Below, one piece after another: positions 16,770-26,900 of a stretch of 64,000 bases of DNA. The stretch comes from Bradyrhizobium sp. CB1650 (GTDB lineage: Bacteria; Pseudomonadota; Alphaproteobacteria; Rhizobiales; Xanthobacteraceae). Each line of letters begins with the position of its first letter. The stretch's first letter is position 1. The notes beneath the pieces are model-generated. The model was not told where the DNA came from, ran no database searches, and saw only the letters and a program-made list of their open reading frames with translations. The stretch covers positions 3,439,501-3,503,500 of the forward strand of contig NZ_CP121695.1 of the NCBI RefSeq assembly GCF_029761915.1. The letters are read 5' to 3'. The position numbers and the translations under genes are program-made.

Positions 16770-18341
16770 TCAGTTGCGGGCGGCCCGGGCATCATGCTCG
16801 CGCATCACGACCTCCACGATCCGGCGCAAGCGGCGGACCGAGCCGCCATGCCAGTGGCGGGCAATGGCCTGCTTCTCCGCCGTCGTGAACGGAATCATCC
16901 AGCGACGGTCGAGACCACGATCACGCAGGATGTCGGCGATCACGGCAGGCAGCAAGGTCTCGAGGTCCTCTGCGGCGGGCTTCGGAAATTCGATCTGCCG
17001 AAATCGGTCGCGCAACGGGGACGGCAGCGTGTCGGTGTGATTGGCGGTGGCAATGTAAGAAATGTGGCGCAGGTCCAGCGTGGTCTGCAGTGCGGGATCT
17101 GGGTATTGACGCGCGGTCTCCGACTCCAGGAACGCGAGCAGGCGATCGAACAGCCGGCCATAGTCGCGACCAACCGCGGCCTTGTCGATTTCGTCGATGA
17201 GAATCCCGGGGTTGGCGTGGCCTGCACGCGCGATCGCCAACATGGGATGGCAGACCTGGGCGGTCGACCAGCGTCGGTCGGTGCCACCGAAGGCCGAGCC
17301 GTCGGCTGCCGTGGCGTCGGTGCGCCAACAGGATACGCCGAGATGATGAAACATGCGCTCCGCAAACCGCGTCTTGCCCGACCCCGGTTCGCCGGTCAAC
17401 AGCAATGGATTTAGTCTCACCGTTGGCCGACCGACGAGATCGGCAAGGACAAAGTCGACGACGAGGGCCGCATACGGAAACTCGGCCAGCAGTGATCGAC
17501 GTACTTCGGAGAGAGGAGGCATGGCGACGAGGGGCAACGCGATATTGATGACCTTACTCAGCGGCGCCATGATGTCCTTCAGCTTATGGCGCGAGACCTC
17601 TGCCGAATCTATCCGGGCGACCACAATCTGGCCGTTCGGCGCCGGCGCGTCGTCGGCTCGCGCGTCCTTCTCGGGAGCCACGGCGAGATCGGAGTTGGTT
17701 CGTTCCACTCGTTCCCTGGCGGCGTGCGCCATGACTTTTGCGGTGGCGTCCTCAATCCGATACTTTGCCATCTGCGCGCCCAGAGCCGCCGCGGCGGTCG
17801 CGGCCGGGGTCTGGAAGGTTCTGGTGACGTCGTTGGCACAGACCGGCAAGGCTGCCCAGCCATAGGTCACCGCCTCGGCTTCGGCGGCGAGGTGGTCGGG
17901 ACTGTCGTTGTCGAGCTTGCGCAACGCGACGAGCAAGGCTCTAGCGACACGGCGATGGTCCTCGATGAGGGCCTTGTCGCGGGGCAGTATCAGCGAGGTC
18001 AGGCGGATGCAATCGGCAAGACCTCGCAGCTCACTCTTGTCTTCGACGACGGCGCGGTGGTCGAGCTCCGCTGCGAGCCTGCTACCCGTGTCGGCATTGG
18101 GCATGCCGAGCCATTCCGCGGTCGAGGGCAAGCCGGGACAGGTTTCCTCGATCTCGGCGGCAAGACGCTGATAGACCGAATTGACGCCACGCGCGGCGAG
18201 CAGCCCATATCGCAGAATCCGCGGCAGCTTGGCGAGTTCGTCGTCGCTCGCGGCTGAATCCTCCGCCGCCCCCTCGAGGAGATCCAGATCGAAATCGGTG
18301 AACGGTATCTCGTCCGTATCGTCGGTCATCATCTTATCCAT
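16770..18341 (-). CDS. AAA+ ATPase, Lon-like but without protease domain
   Basis: 523-residue AAA+ protein. The N-terminal 300 residues are helical and unassigned. The AAA module follows with Walker A GEPGSGKT (about residue 317), Walker B ILIDEIDK (about 379), sensor-1 IATAN (about 432) and the arginine-finger motif SPLRDRF (about 445). The last 70 residues form the helical lid with GGSVRRLRRIV (sensor 2). The core resembles Lon-type AAA domains, but there is no Ser-Lys peptidase. The ATG at 18341 is the first on this frame; a TTG 25 codons upstream is possible. It lies downstream of the GIY-YIG protein on the same strand, so the two probably act together on DNA or on a protein complex. The function is unknown. 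Confidence 0.75.
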   Translation of the reverse strand: MDKMMTDDTDEIPFTDFDLDLLEGAAEDSAASDDELAKLPRILRYGLLAARGVNSVYQRLAAEIEETCPGLPSTAEWLGMPNADTGSRLAAELDHRAVVEDKSELRGLADCIRLTSLILPRDKALIEDHRRVARALLVALRKLDNDSPDHLAAEAEAVTYGWAALPVCANDVTRTFQTPAATAAAALGAQMAKYRIEDATAKVMAHAARERVERTNSDLAVAPEKDARADDAPAPNGQIVVARIDSAEVSRHKLKDIMAPLSKVINIALPLVAMPPLSEVRRSLLAEFPYAALVVDFVLADLVGRPTVRLNPLLLTGEPGSGKTRFAERMFHHLGVSCWRTDATAADGSAFGGTDRRWSTAQVCHPMLAIARAGHANPGILIDEIDKAAVGRDYGRLFDRLLAFLESETARQYPDPALQTTLDLRHISYIATANHTDTLPSPLRDRFRQIEFPKPAAEDLETLLPAVIADILRDRGLDRRWMIPFTTAEKQAIARHWHGGSVRRLRRIVEVVMREHDARAARN

Positions 18342-18516
18342 GAACGCGTCGCTGCAACCGGTCGCCCGGGCCGAATCGATCGGTGCTCTGACGGCGTCGC
18401 GACGCGCGGAAGGCAACGCCCAGCGCCTCGGGTTCGTCGGCGGCGGTGAACTGCCGCCAAAAGGCGGTGAGACCGACGCCGCACGCTTTCGAGAGCGTGC
18501 GGCGTCGAGGTTCGCA

Positions 18517-19461
18517 TTAGAGGTGCATCAGGGGGCGCTGATTAGGATCGATCGCCCGCCACTTCGAAGAATCGACATGGGCGCCGCACGCCACGGCCGC
18601 GGCGATCGCCATCGACGGCAGGGCGACGTCGACCGTGAGGCGCATGCGATCAGAGGCTCCGGGGATCGGGCTCAAGACGCCGGCGTCGAACAGGGCCGCG
18701 CGGCGGGCGCGGTTGACCGCGCTCGCGCTCGGATTCGTGGTGATGCGAATGTCCGAACCGGCCGCCACCACGAAGCGGTCGCCGGCGGGATAGCCATGCG
18801 CCCACAGCGTGTCGTCGTAGCGAAGCTCGAACTCGCTGCCGCCGCGCGGCAGGTCGACACCGATTTCCATCGGACCGGTCTCGTCCGCCTCGATAGTTTC
18901 GGACGCGGAGATCTCGGCGATCTGCTCGTGCGCGCCGGTGAAGGGTGAGGGTTCGAAAGCGGCGAGGCCGGCGTCGAACAGAAGGCGCTTGCTATCTTCC
19001 ACGATGCGCTCCAGAAGCGGAACGTCGAGCGGGTCGACCTCGGACAAGCGGGGCGGGCAACCCGCCACCACCTGCAACGCGCTGCACGCCTTGGCGGCCT
19101 GCGTGAGCGTGTACTGCAGATAGACAGCCGTGTCCTTGGTGAAGCGGAACCCTTCGGCGCCCCGGACAACGAAGATCCGCTGCACGAAGGCCTTCTGAGG
19201 ATCGGCAGCATGTTCTCCCAACCGGCGGCCGAGATTGTTGGTCTCCCCGAGATAGATGCGCCCCGAGCCGACCATGGCGTAGAAGGCAGGGCAGGCAAGC
19301 TCGCTTGCGATGATGTCCGAAATCAGTGTCGACGGAAAATCGAGAACCCGGACATGGGCGGCGCGGTCGGTGACCTCGCGGACGTCGGCGATGCCGCCAT
19401 AGGGCCGGTAGATGTGAGTGGTGCTGCGGGCCAGCACGGCCTTGCTCTTGAACAACGACAT
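18517..19461 (-). CDS. GIY-YIG / DUF4357-type protein with E to Q change
   Basis: 314-residue protein. Residues about 55-140 follow the GIY-YIG nuclease pattern: FYAMVGSGRIYLGETNN gives the GIY and YIG strands, and RRLGEHA supplies the conserved Arg. In related GIY-YIG/DUF4357 proteins the next helix reads like YLESRLI; here it is YLQYTLTQAAK, so the catalytic Glu is replaced by Gln (about residue 117). The segment PPRLSEVDPLDVPLLERIVED and the C-terminal LPSMAIAAAVACGAHVDSSKW match the DUF4357 layout. CAGGAG precedes the ATG at 19461. I infer a DNA-binding, probably cleavage-deficient member of the family, partnered with the AAA+ ATPase gene downstream. Confidence 0.75.
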   Translation of the reverse strand: MSLFKSKAVLARSTTHIYRPYGGIADVREVTDRAAHVRVLDFPSTLISDIIASELACPAFYAMVGSGRIYLGETNNLGRRLGEHAADPQKAFVQRIFVVRGAEGFRFTKDTAVYLQYTLTQAAKACSALQVVAGCPPRLSEVDPLDVPLLERIVEDSKRLLFDAGLAAFEPSPFTGAHEQIAEISASETIEADETGPMEIGVDLPRGGSEFELRYDDTLWAHGYPAGDRFVVAAGSDIRITTNPSASAVNRARRAALFDAGVLSPIPGASDRMRLTVDVALPSMAIAAAVACGAHVDSSKWRAIDPNQRPLMHL

Positions 19462-19606
19462 TGAAGAACTCCTGGGGCTATGAAGGTCATCGTCCGAACG
19501 GGGCAGCACGGCACTGGGCTCGGCTCGAACGAGCAGCGTCATGCGGCCATGCCGCGACGGGGTGTCGTCGGCGCGCGGATCGTGATCTGGGGTGAGTAGG
19601 GCGGTG

Positions 19607-19774
19607 CTAGTTCAGGGGCGAAGGCAAGAGCATTGCCTCGTTTGCCGACTTGCCGCGCGCGAGCGCGTGCACAGCGTCGTCATCGGGGCTGCGCTGGCGG
19701 TCCTTGGGATCGTGAATAGCAAGCTTGAAAGCGGAAACGATCGCCGAATCGGCGGTATAATGGCTCTTAGCCAT
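19607..19774 (-). CDS. Small 55-residue ORF upstream of the GIY-YIG gene
   Basis: 55-residue reading frame starting MAKSHYTADSAIVSAF and ending EAMLLPSPLN. It is preceded by GTGGAG, 6 bp before the ATG. It is polar, has no membrane segment and matches no family that I recognise. It sits 145 bp upstream of the GIY-YIG gene on the same strand and could be the first gene of that set. The start codon, ribosome binding site and amino-acid composition look real, but its size limits confidence. Confidence 0.5.
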   Translation of the reverse strand: MAKSHYTADSAIVSAFKLAIHDPKDRQRSPDDDAVHALARGKSANEAMLLPSPLN

Positions 19775-20211
19775 GATAGACTCCACGTTAGTCTGTTGTG
19801 GTCAGGCCGTCGTCCGGTGCTGCAACATCGGCGGCGGCCGCCCTCGCGGTCATCGCGGCGGCAGGACAAATGTAGAACGCCGATCTGAGAAAAGCCAGCT
19901 GCAATCGCATAAATTTCTATGGTTAACGCCGCCGTGGTTCGCCCTGAACGCGTTTCTACGGCCATCGTTATCGAGAGGCCCCTTGCGGGAAGGGAGCTTT
20001 GGTTGAATATCGATTGCTTTGAGCAATCGTTTCGTTCTGCTGGACCCGCTCTGGGCGAGTGGCACGTAAGCGCGGATGAACCGTGCCTCGTCACGTCAAC
20101 AGCAAGTTCCGCCCAAAGTCACATTTGCGCAACTGCCTGAACGTGCCATTACTGCGTCCGCACAGTGACAAGCGTGAATTTGTCGGCAACAGAACCACAG
20201 GGAAGAAACGC
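19775..20211. other. Spacer between accessory insert and transporter genes
   Basis: 437 bp without a credible gene. It has lower GC than the flanks. It must contain the promoter for the tctC-type gene and that of the minus-strand set. I see no clear repeat matching the 14.1-kb side that would define an insert border. Confidence 0.4.
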
Positions 20212-21198
20212 GTGCGAAAACTAATGATGGTCGCTTGCAGCGCAGGAGCGCTGTTGGCAGCGGCTCCTGCCTTTGCCGGCTGGGAGCCGACGAAGCCTGT
20301 CGAGATCGTGGTGGCGGCGGGCGCGGGCGGCGCCTCCGATCAGATGGCGCGGATGATGCAGGCCGCGATCCAGAAGAACAATCTGATGAAGCAGCCGATG
20401 GTCGTCTCGCTCAAGGGCGGCGCGTCGGGCGCGGAAGCGCTGATGTACATGAAGTCCAGCGAGGGCGATCCGAACAAGGTGCTGATCGCCTATTCGCTGA
20501 TATACATGCTGCCACTGTCGGCTAAGATTCCGTTCAACTGGCGCGAGCTGACGCCGGTGTCCGTCGTCGCGCTCGACCAGTTCGTGCTGTGGGACAACAG
20601 CGCCGGTCCCAAGACGGTGAAGGATTTCGTCGCGGCCGCGAAGGCCGCGAGTTCGCCGTTCAAGATGGGCGGCACCGGCTCCAAGCGCGAGGACCACGTG
20701 CTGACCGTGTTCCTCGAGCAGAAGACCGGCGCGAAATTCTCTTATTTGCCCTACAAATCCGGCGGCGAGGCCGCGACCCAGCTCGTCGGCAACCACACCG
20801 AATCCAACGTCAACAATCCGTCCGAGAATCTCGAAGTCTGGCGTGCGGGCCAGGTGCGTCCGCTCTGCGTGTTCGACAAGGAGCGCATCTCCTACACCAG
20901 CAAGGTGACGGACACGCAGTCCTGGGCCGACATCCCGACCTGCAAGGAGGAGGGCGTCGACGTCCAGTACCTGATGCTGCGCGCGATGTTCCTGCCCGGC
21001 AAGGTCACGCCGGAGCAGCAGGCGTTCTACGTCGAGCTGTTCCAGAAGGTGACGCAGACGCCGGAATACAAGGACTACATGGAAAAGCAGGCGTTGAAGC
21101 CGATCTTCCTTACCGGCAAAGACATGGTGAAATTCCTCGAGGAGGACGACGCGCTGAACAAGTCGCTGATGACGGAAGCCGGCTTCGTCGCAAAGTGA
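20212..21198 (+). CDS. tctC: Tripartite tricarboxylate transporter binding protein (TctC/Bug)
   Basis: 328-residue periplasmic solute-binding protein. The GTG start at 20212, preceded by GGAAG, gives a signal peptide RKLMMVACSAGALLAAAPAFA cleaved before GWEP; the longer upstream frame has no such leader. The mature part shows the Bug-family features KPVEIVVAAGAGGASDQMARMM near the start, GGTGSKREDHV (ligand carboxylate site) and YKSGGEAATQLVG. It captures a carboxylate for the TctBA membrane complex encoded just downstream. The true ligand is unknown, and the family often binds aromatic or dicarboxylic acids rather than citrate. Confidence 0.9.
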   Translation: MRKLMMVACSAGALLAAAPAFAGWEPTKPVEIVVAAGAGGASDQMARMMQAAIQKNNLMKQPMVVSLKGGASGAEALMYMKSSEGDPNKVLIAYSLIYMLPLSAKIPFNWRELTPVSVVALDQFVLWDNSAGPKTVKDFVAAAKAASSPFKMGGTGSKREDHVLTVFLEQKTGAKFSYLPYKSGGEAATQLVGNHTESNVNNPSENLEVWRAGQVRPLCVFDKERISYTSKVTDTQSWADIPTCKEEGVDVQYLMLRAMFLPGKVTPEQQAFYVELFQKVTQTPEYKDYMEKQALKPIFLTGKDMVKFLEEDDALNKSLMTEAGFVAK

Positions 21199-21210
21199 CC
21201 GCGGTTTACA

Positions 21211-21350
21211 CCTCGCCCCGCTTGCGGGGAGAGGTCGCATCGCATCGAAGATGCGATGCGGGTGAGGGGGACTCTCCGCGAGTCCAGCTATCACCGTCCT
21301 CTTGGAGACTTCCCCTCACCCCGACCCTCTCCCCACAAGCGGGGAGAGGG
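21211..21350. repeat. Dispersed GC-rich palindromic repeat between tctC and tctB
   Basis: CCCCGCTTGCGGGGAGAGG at the left and CCCCACAAGCGGGGAGAGGG at the right bracket a short central stem (GCATCGCATC with GATGCGATGC). I recall this CCTCTCCCCGC/GCGGGGAGAGG element as abundant between genes in Bradyrhizobium and relatives. It lies within a transporter operon, so it could influence the ratio of binding protein to membrane components. Confidence 0.7.
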
Positions 21351-21366
21351 AGATTGGCCACCACTC

Positions 21367-21909
21367 ATGTCCCAGACTGATCTAGAAATCGTCGTCGAGG
21401 ATCCGACCGCCCCCGAGGACGATTCACCTGCGGTCGTGAGCTCCGGCACGATCGAGATCATCGTCTCGCTGCTGCTGCTCGCGCTTGCCGCAACGCTCGG
21501 CTACGACAATTGGCGCACCGGCATCTCCTGGGATGCGACCGGGCCCGAGCCCGGGTATTTCCCGTTCTATCTCTCCGTCATCCTCGGCGGCGCCAGCCTC
21601 TACGGCCTGATCTCCGCGCTGCTCGCGCGCTGCGCGGCTGCCGAAACCTTCGTCACGCGCGCGCAGGCCCGCCGCGTGATGGCGGTGTTCGCCCCGACGC
21701 TGCTGTTCTGCCTGGTGACGCAGTTCCTCGGCCTCTATGTCGCGAGCTTCCTCCTGATCGCCGGCTTCATGCGCCTCATCGGCAAGATCGCGCTGTGGAA
21801 GTCGCTGCTCACCGCCTTCGTGTTCACGGCGATCATGTTCGTCACCTTCGACATCGCCTTCGACGTCATCATGCCGAAAGGGCCGCTGGAAGCGGCCTTC
21901 GGCTACTAG
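21367..21909 (+). CDS. tctB: Tripartite tricarboxylate transporter small membrane subunit (TctB)
   Basis: 180-residue protein with four hydrophobic segments, as usual for TctB: IEIIVSLLLLALAATLGYDNW, the FPFYLSVILGGASLYGL stretch, AVFAPTLLFCLVTQFLGLYV and a final pair around LTAFVFTAIMFVTFDIAF. GPEPGYFPFYL is a recognisable TctB signature. The ATG at 21367 follows the palindromic repeat; the frame upstream of it is repeat-derived and unlikely to be translated. It works with the TctA subunit encoded 11 bp downstream. Confidence 0.88.
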   Translation: MSQTDLEIVVEDPTAPEDDSPAVVSSGTIEIIVSLLLLALAATLGYDNWRTGISWDATGPEPGYFPFYLSVILGGASLYGLISALLARCAAAETFVTRAQARRVMAVFAPTLLFCLVTQFLGLYVASFLLIAGFMRLIGKIALWKSLLTAFVFTAIMFVTFDIAFDVIMPKGPLEAAFGY

Positions 21910-21920
21910 GCGGGCAAGCG

Positions 21921-23447
21921 ATGGAAGCCTTCGGTCTTTTGCTTCACGGATTTGCGGTCCTGCTCACGGGCAAGACGCTCGTGCTGATGATGGTCGGCCT
22001 GGTGCTCGGCATCTTCGTCGGCGTGCTGCCGGGGCTCGGCGGGCCCAATGGCGTCGCGATCCTGTTGCCGCTCACCTTCACGATGGATCCGACCTCGGCG
22101 ATCGTGATGCTGTCCTGCATCTACTGGGGCGCGCTGTTCGGCGGCGCCATCACCTCGATCCTGTTCAACATCCCGGGCGAAGCCTGGTCAGTCGCCACCA
22201 CCTTCGACGGCTATCCGATGGCGCAGCAGGGCAGGGCGGCGGAGGCGCTGACGGCGGCGTTCACGTCCTCATTCATCGGCTCGCTGGTCGCTGTGCTCCT
22301 GATCACCTTCCTCGCGCCGATGATCTCGTCATTCGCGCTGAAGTTCGGCCCGCCCGAGTTCTTTGCCGTTTACCTGCTGACATTCTGTTCCTTCGTCGGC
22401 CTCGGGCGCGAGGCCAAGCACAAGACCGTCATCTCGATGTCGCTGGGGCTCCTTCTCGCCGGCGTCGGCATGGACACCGTGTCGGGGCAGTTGCGCATGA
22501 CCTTCGGCTCGGCCGAGCTCCTGCGCGGCATCAACTTCCTGGTCGCCGTCATCGGCCTGTTCGGCATCAGCGAGATCCTGCTCACGATGGAGGAGCGCCT
22601 GGCGCTCCGCGGCCACGCGGCGACCATCTCGCTGCGCGTCGTGGCGAGCGTGTGGAGGGACCTGCCGAAATACTGGGTGACGCTGCTGCGCTCGTCCTTC
22701 ATCGGTTGCTGGCTCGGCATCACGCCCGGCGGCGCGATCGCGGCGTCTTTCATGGGCTACAACCTCGCCAAGCGCTTCGCCAACGATCCCGAAAGCTTCG
22801 GCAAGGGCCGCATCGAAGGCGTGTTCGCGCCGGAAACGGCGGCGCACGCCTCAGGCACCTCGGCGCTGCTGCCGATGCTGGCGCTCGGCATCCCTGGCTC
22901 CGGCACCGCCGCGATCCTGCTCGGCGGATTGATGGTCTGGGGGCTCAATCCGGGACCGCTGCTGTTCGTCGAGCACAAGGATTTCGTCTGGGGCCTGATC
23001 GCCTCGATGTATCTCGGCAACGTCGTCGGCCTCGTGCTGGTGCTGACGACGGTACCGATCTTCGCGTCCATCCTGCGGGTGCCGTTCGCGGCGGTCGCGC
23101 CGATGATCGTGGTGTCCTGCGCAATCGGTGCCTACGCGATCCAGAACGCGATGTTCGACATCTGGCTGATGCTGGGCTTCGGCGTCGTCGGCTACGTCTT
23201 CAAGAAGATCGGCATTCCGCTGGCGCCGTTCACGCTGGCCCTGGTGCTCGGCAACCGCGCCGAGGATGCCTTCCGCTTGTCCATGATCGGCTCCGCCGGC
23301 GACCTCAGGGTGTTCTGGTCCAACGGGCTGGTCGGTTCGATCACGACGCTGGCGATCGTGCTGCTGTTCTGGCCGGTGATCGACGGCTTGCTCGGCCGCG
23401 TCGGATGGACGCGAGCGGAGAAATCGGCGCCGTCAACGCGTCAGTGA
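21921..23447 (+). CDS. tctA: Tripartite tricarboxylate transporter large membrane subunit (TctA)
   Basis: 508-residue permease with about 12 hydrophobic segments. Signature motifs are GVLPGLGGPNGVAILLPLTF near the N-terminus, YWGALFGGAITSILFNIPGE, the GITPGGAIAASFMGYNLAKR region (second half of the internal repeat), and GIPGSGTAAILLGGLMVWGL. These are the conserved loops of TctA proteins. The start codon ATG at 21921 lies 11 bp after the tctB stop. The three genes form a complete tctCBA set, whose substrate remains open. Confidence 0.92.
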   Translation: MEAFGLLLHGFAVLLTGKTLVLMMVGLVLGIFVGVLPGLGGPNGVAILLPLTFTMDPTSAIVMLSCIYWGALFGGAITSILFNIPGEAWSVATTFDGYPMAQQGRAAEALTAAFTSSFIGSLVAVLLITFLAPMISSFALKFGPPEFFAVYLLTFCSFVGLGREAKHKTVISMSLGLLLAGVGMDTVSGQLRMTFGSAELLRGINFLVAVIGLFGISEILLTMEERLALRGHAATISLRVVASVWRDLPKYWVTLLRSSFIGCWLGITPGGAIAASFMGYNLAKRFANDPESFGKGRIEGVFAPETAAHASGTSALLPMLALGIPGSGTAAILLGGLMVWGLNPGPLLFVEHKDFVWGLIASMYLGNVVGLVLVLTTVPIFASILRVPFAAVAPMIVVSCAIGAYAIQNAMFDIWLMLGFGVVGYVFKKIGIPLAPFTLALVLGNRAEDAFRLSMIGSAGDLRVFWSNGLVGSITTLAIVLLFWPVIDGLLGRVGWTRAEKSAPSTRQ

Positions 23448-23941
23448 GACGGCCTCCGGAAGGGAGGCATCGCCTTTTGCCCGCTTCGGTGAACTCCGAT
23501 CTCGGAAACGTGAAGGGCGGTCGACCCAGCTCTTGGGCCCCCGGCCGGCCGCTGCTGAGCCGCCTCGTAACGTAGGCCAGGATTTGGTTTCCGCTTGCCG
23601 CCACCCTTGTTCCGCGGTGCTGCCGTGGAATTTTCCCCGGAGACGGCCGATCCGAGAGATCGAGCACGGCGCCAGCGACGCGCCAAGGGCCTTCAGCATA
23701 TCCGCGGCCGCTCACTAACATAGGCTAACAAGGGCTCGCCCTTCCGGTTTTTTTGCTGACCCGTGACAGATTTTCCGATTCGACACGGTGGTCAGGCTCG
23801 CGCTGTACTGCTCCCTAACGACACGCAGGACGCGCAAACCGAACAGCGCTCGCACCTTTCGTACGCGGATGTCGCGTGGACCTTTCGGTTCGGCTCGTTA
23901 CGCGTGACGCTTCAACTGGACACTTCTGAAGGGTCACGAAG
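23448..23941. other. Spacer after tctA
   Basis: 494 bp between the transporter and the first large exported-protein gene. I see no convincing gene; minus-strand frames at 23433-23699 are Arg-rich and look spurious. A terminator-like hairpin lies at 23730-23754. The promoter for the next gene should lie in the last 180 bp. Confidence 0.4.
23730..23754 (+). terminator. Terminator-like hairpin
   Basis: AAGGGC TC GCCCTT (23730-23743) forms a 6-bp stem followed by CCGGTTTTTTT. It lies about 280 bp after tctA and could end transcripts from that operon. Confidence 0.5.
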
Positions 23942-26900
23942 ATGGCTACGACGATAGGCAACCTGATTAGCCTTGATGGCCAATTTACGGACTGGCCGGC
24001 GACCGATTCCCTGATGACGCCGGATAATTACGTCGCCGGATATCAGGTGTACGGCGCCCTCATTAACGACACGACGCTCGGCAACACATACGTCGTCGGC
24101 GTCAACGCAACCAGCGGCACCGCGGTCATAGACGTCGGCACCACCATCTACCTCAACACTGATCAAAACACGGCGACGGGCTTTAGCCCAGCCGGAGCCG
24201 TGGGTGCGGAATACGAAGTACAGTTCTCGACCTTGGGCGGCACGCTCGCGCCCTATCTGTATTCGCTCGCAGCCAATGGAACCCCGACGTTACTAAACGG
24301 CGGCGCACCGCTGAATTTTGCGCTCTCGAGCGACGGTAAAAGCGTCGAACTGGCCATTCCTCAGTCACTGATTACTCCGAGCGGCGGGGTGGCACCTCAC
24401 TCGATCAGCTTCGCTTACTTGGGCAACAACGGCGCCGTCGCCCTGCCCAGTAGCTTTAGCAGCCCCGAATACAACATCACCGATCCCTCTACACTCGTTC
24501 CAGTCGATCACAGCGTGAAGAAGGTCGCGATCGTCTATTCCGCGACGACCGCCGCGCAGTATTTCGGAGGCGGAGATGCAGGCCAGACTGCTTATGCGGA
24601 CCTCTTCATGGCTGCGCAACAGCAAGCGCGGGCCGCGGGTGTGTCTTATGATATCCTCACAGAAGCCGACCTGACCAACGTGGCGAAGATGGCGCAATAC
24701 AGTGCGCTGATCTTCCCGGACATGCAGAACGTCCAGAGCAGTCAGGCTGCGGCCATCGAAAGCGCGCTCCACCAGGTCGTTTACGATTACCACGTGCCGA
24801 TCATCACGGCCGGTCAGTTCATGACCAATGATCAGACCGGTGCGGCCTTTGCGGCCCCCTATGCCGCCATGCAGTCGCTACTGGACCTGACTCAGAGTTC
24901 GTTCGGCACAGCGACCTACTCCGTGACGGCCGATCCGACGGCGCTTGCCAACCACAATTCGGTGGTCTCCGGATATGCTCCGGGAGAGTTGATCGGAGGG
25001 GCGAGCGGACAGTTTGCCGGCACGACGGCCGGCCTCTATACGAATACTGGTTATCTTACTTTTTCCGGCGTCACCAAACCGGCAACGGTCCTCGCGGACA
25101 TCAACATTCAAGGCGGCGCTTCGGTCGCGGGCGTGGTTCAGACCACCACCGGCGCTAACAACACGCATTTCGCTACGACCGGTCTGCTCGGCGACAGCAA
25201 TCTGCTGCAGCATGCGATCCAGAATGCCGTGTTCGGCACCACCCCGAGCCTGGCGCTCGACATCACGCGGATGGCCGGTGTTGTCGACTCTCGCACCGAC
25301 CTCGATCAATCACAATTTCCCGCTGACGTCTCGCCGGCGGGCAAACCCGGAATCTACGACGTCTTGCTACCGATTCTGCAACAGTGGAAGCAGCAATACA
25401 ATTTCGTCGGCAGCTACTACGCCAATATTGGCGACAACGCCAATCCTGCCAACGGCAACACCACGAATTGGGCCGTGTCCGCCGCCTACTACAAGGCGCT
25501 CATTGCCCTGGGCAACGAGTTCGGAACGCACTCCTATACCCACCTGATCAACCCGCCCACAATCGATGCCAACGGCAATCCGGTGCCGACCGCGACTTGG
25601 GATGAGAACACCAATACTCTTTACGTCACGCCGCCCGCGAATGGTTCCGCGCCCAACTGGACGTTCGCTTATGAGTTCGGGCAGTCGAAGACGATCTTCC
25701 AGCAGCAGCTCGGCATCACGCTTGCTGGCACGGCTGTCCCGGGCGCCAACGACACCGCAGCAACCGCGCACCAGATTTTGCAGTATTTCCCAACGACGCC
25801 GGGTGGTCTCACCGGATATGTCTCCGGCGGGTGGACCGGGGTCGGCTCGGGCTATCCGAATGCCTTCGGCTACATCAGTCCCAACGATACAAATTCCGTT
25901 TACATCGCTCCGAACATCACCTTCGATTTTACCGAGATCCAGTTCGACAAGAAGACTCCCGCGCAAGCCCTTGCAGATTGGGAGACGCTGTTCAATCAGG
26001 TCTCTGCAAACTCCAACACTCCTGTGATCGTATGGCCCTGGCATGACTACGGGCCGACGGACTGGAACACCAGCGGCACGAGCACGGATCCGGGCTACAC
26101 CTCGGCAATGTTCACGAACTTCATCGCCTACGCTTATAACAAAGGCTATGAGTTCGTGACCACGGAGGATCTCGCCGCGCGCATCGCGGTGGAGCAGAAG
26201 GCGAAGCTTTCCGAGACGACGAGCGGCAATGTCATCACGGCCACCGTGACACCCGATCCAACCGCTCTCGATCTCGGCGCCATGGCATTGAACGTGACCA
26301 ATGGCGGCAGTCAGGTCATTCAAAACGCTGGCAATTGGTACGCCTACGACAGCAACAGCATCTTCCTGCCTTACGGTGGCGGCACCTACACCGTCACGCT
26401 CGGTGCCACGCAGGATGACGTTACCCATATCGACGCGCTGCCGATGCGCGCCGACCTCAAATCGGTGACCGGCAACGGATCTAATCTTTCGTTTTCAATG
26501 ACCGGCGACGGTGTCGTCGGCGTTCACGTCAAGACGCCCGGCACGAACATCGTCTCGATCCAGGGAGCACCGACAGCCACTTTGAACGGAGCTGATTTGT
26601 CGCTGACGTTCAACGACGGGGCCCTCGCACTATCGTCGACCTCGCCGCAAGGCGCGCCAGTATTGCATAGTGTGACGATTACGGATGGTGCTACCGCGGT
26701 TGAGACTGCCGGCAATGACATCATTTTCGGCGGCTCTGGAGCGACCGACACCGTCACGTGGACCGGTGCGGAAAACAACTACGCCATCACCTACAATGCG
26801 GCGACGCAGACCTTCACGGTTAGCGACAAGCGCGCCGGCGCGCCCGACGGCACGGATACGGTGTCCAGCATCGAGAATTTCAAATTCTCGGATGCAACGT

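Noticed and set aside
23433..23699. Overlapping small minus-strand frames after tctA
   Set aside because: Compositions are Arg/Ser/Gly-rich, several frames overlap, and none has a ribosome binding site or recognisable homology.
24365..26428. Long minus-strand frames (such as 25367-26428) under the deacetylase-like gene
   Set aside because: They show no family features, while the plus-strand frame is continuous over 1831 codons with coherent domains.
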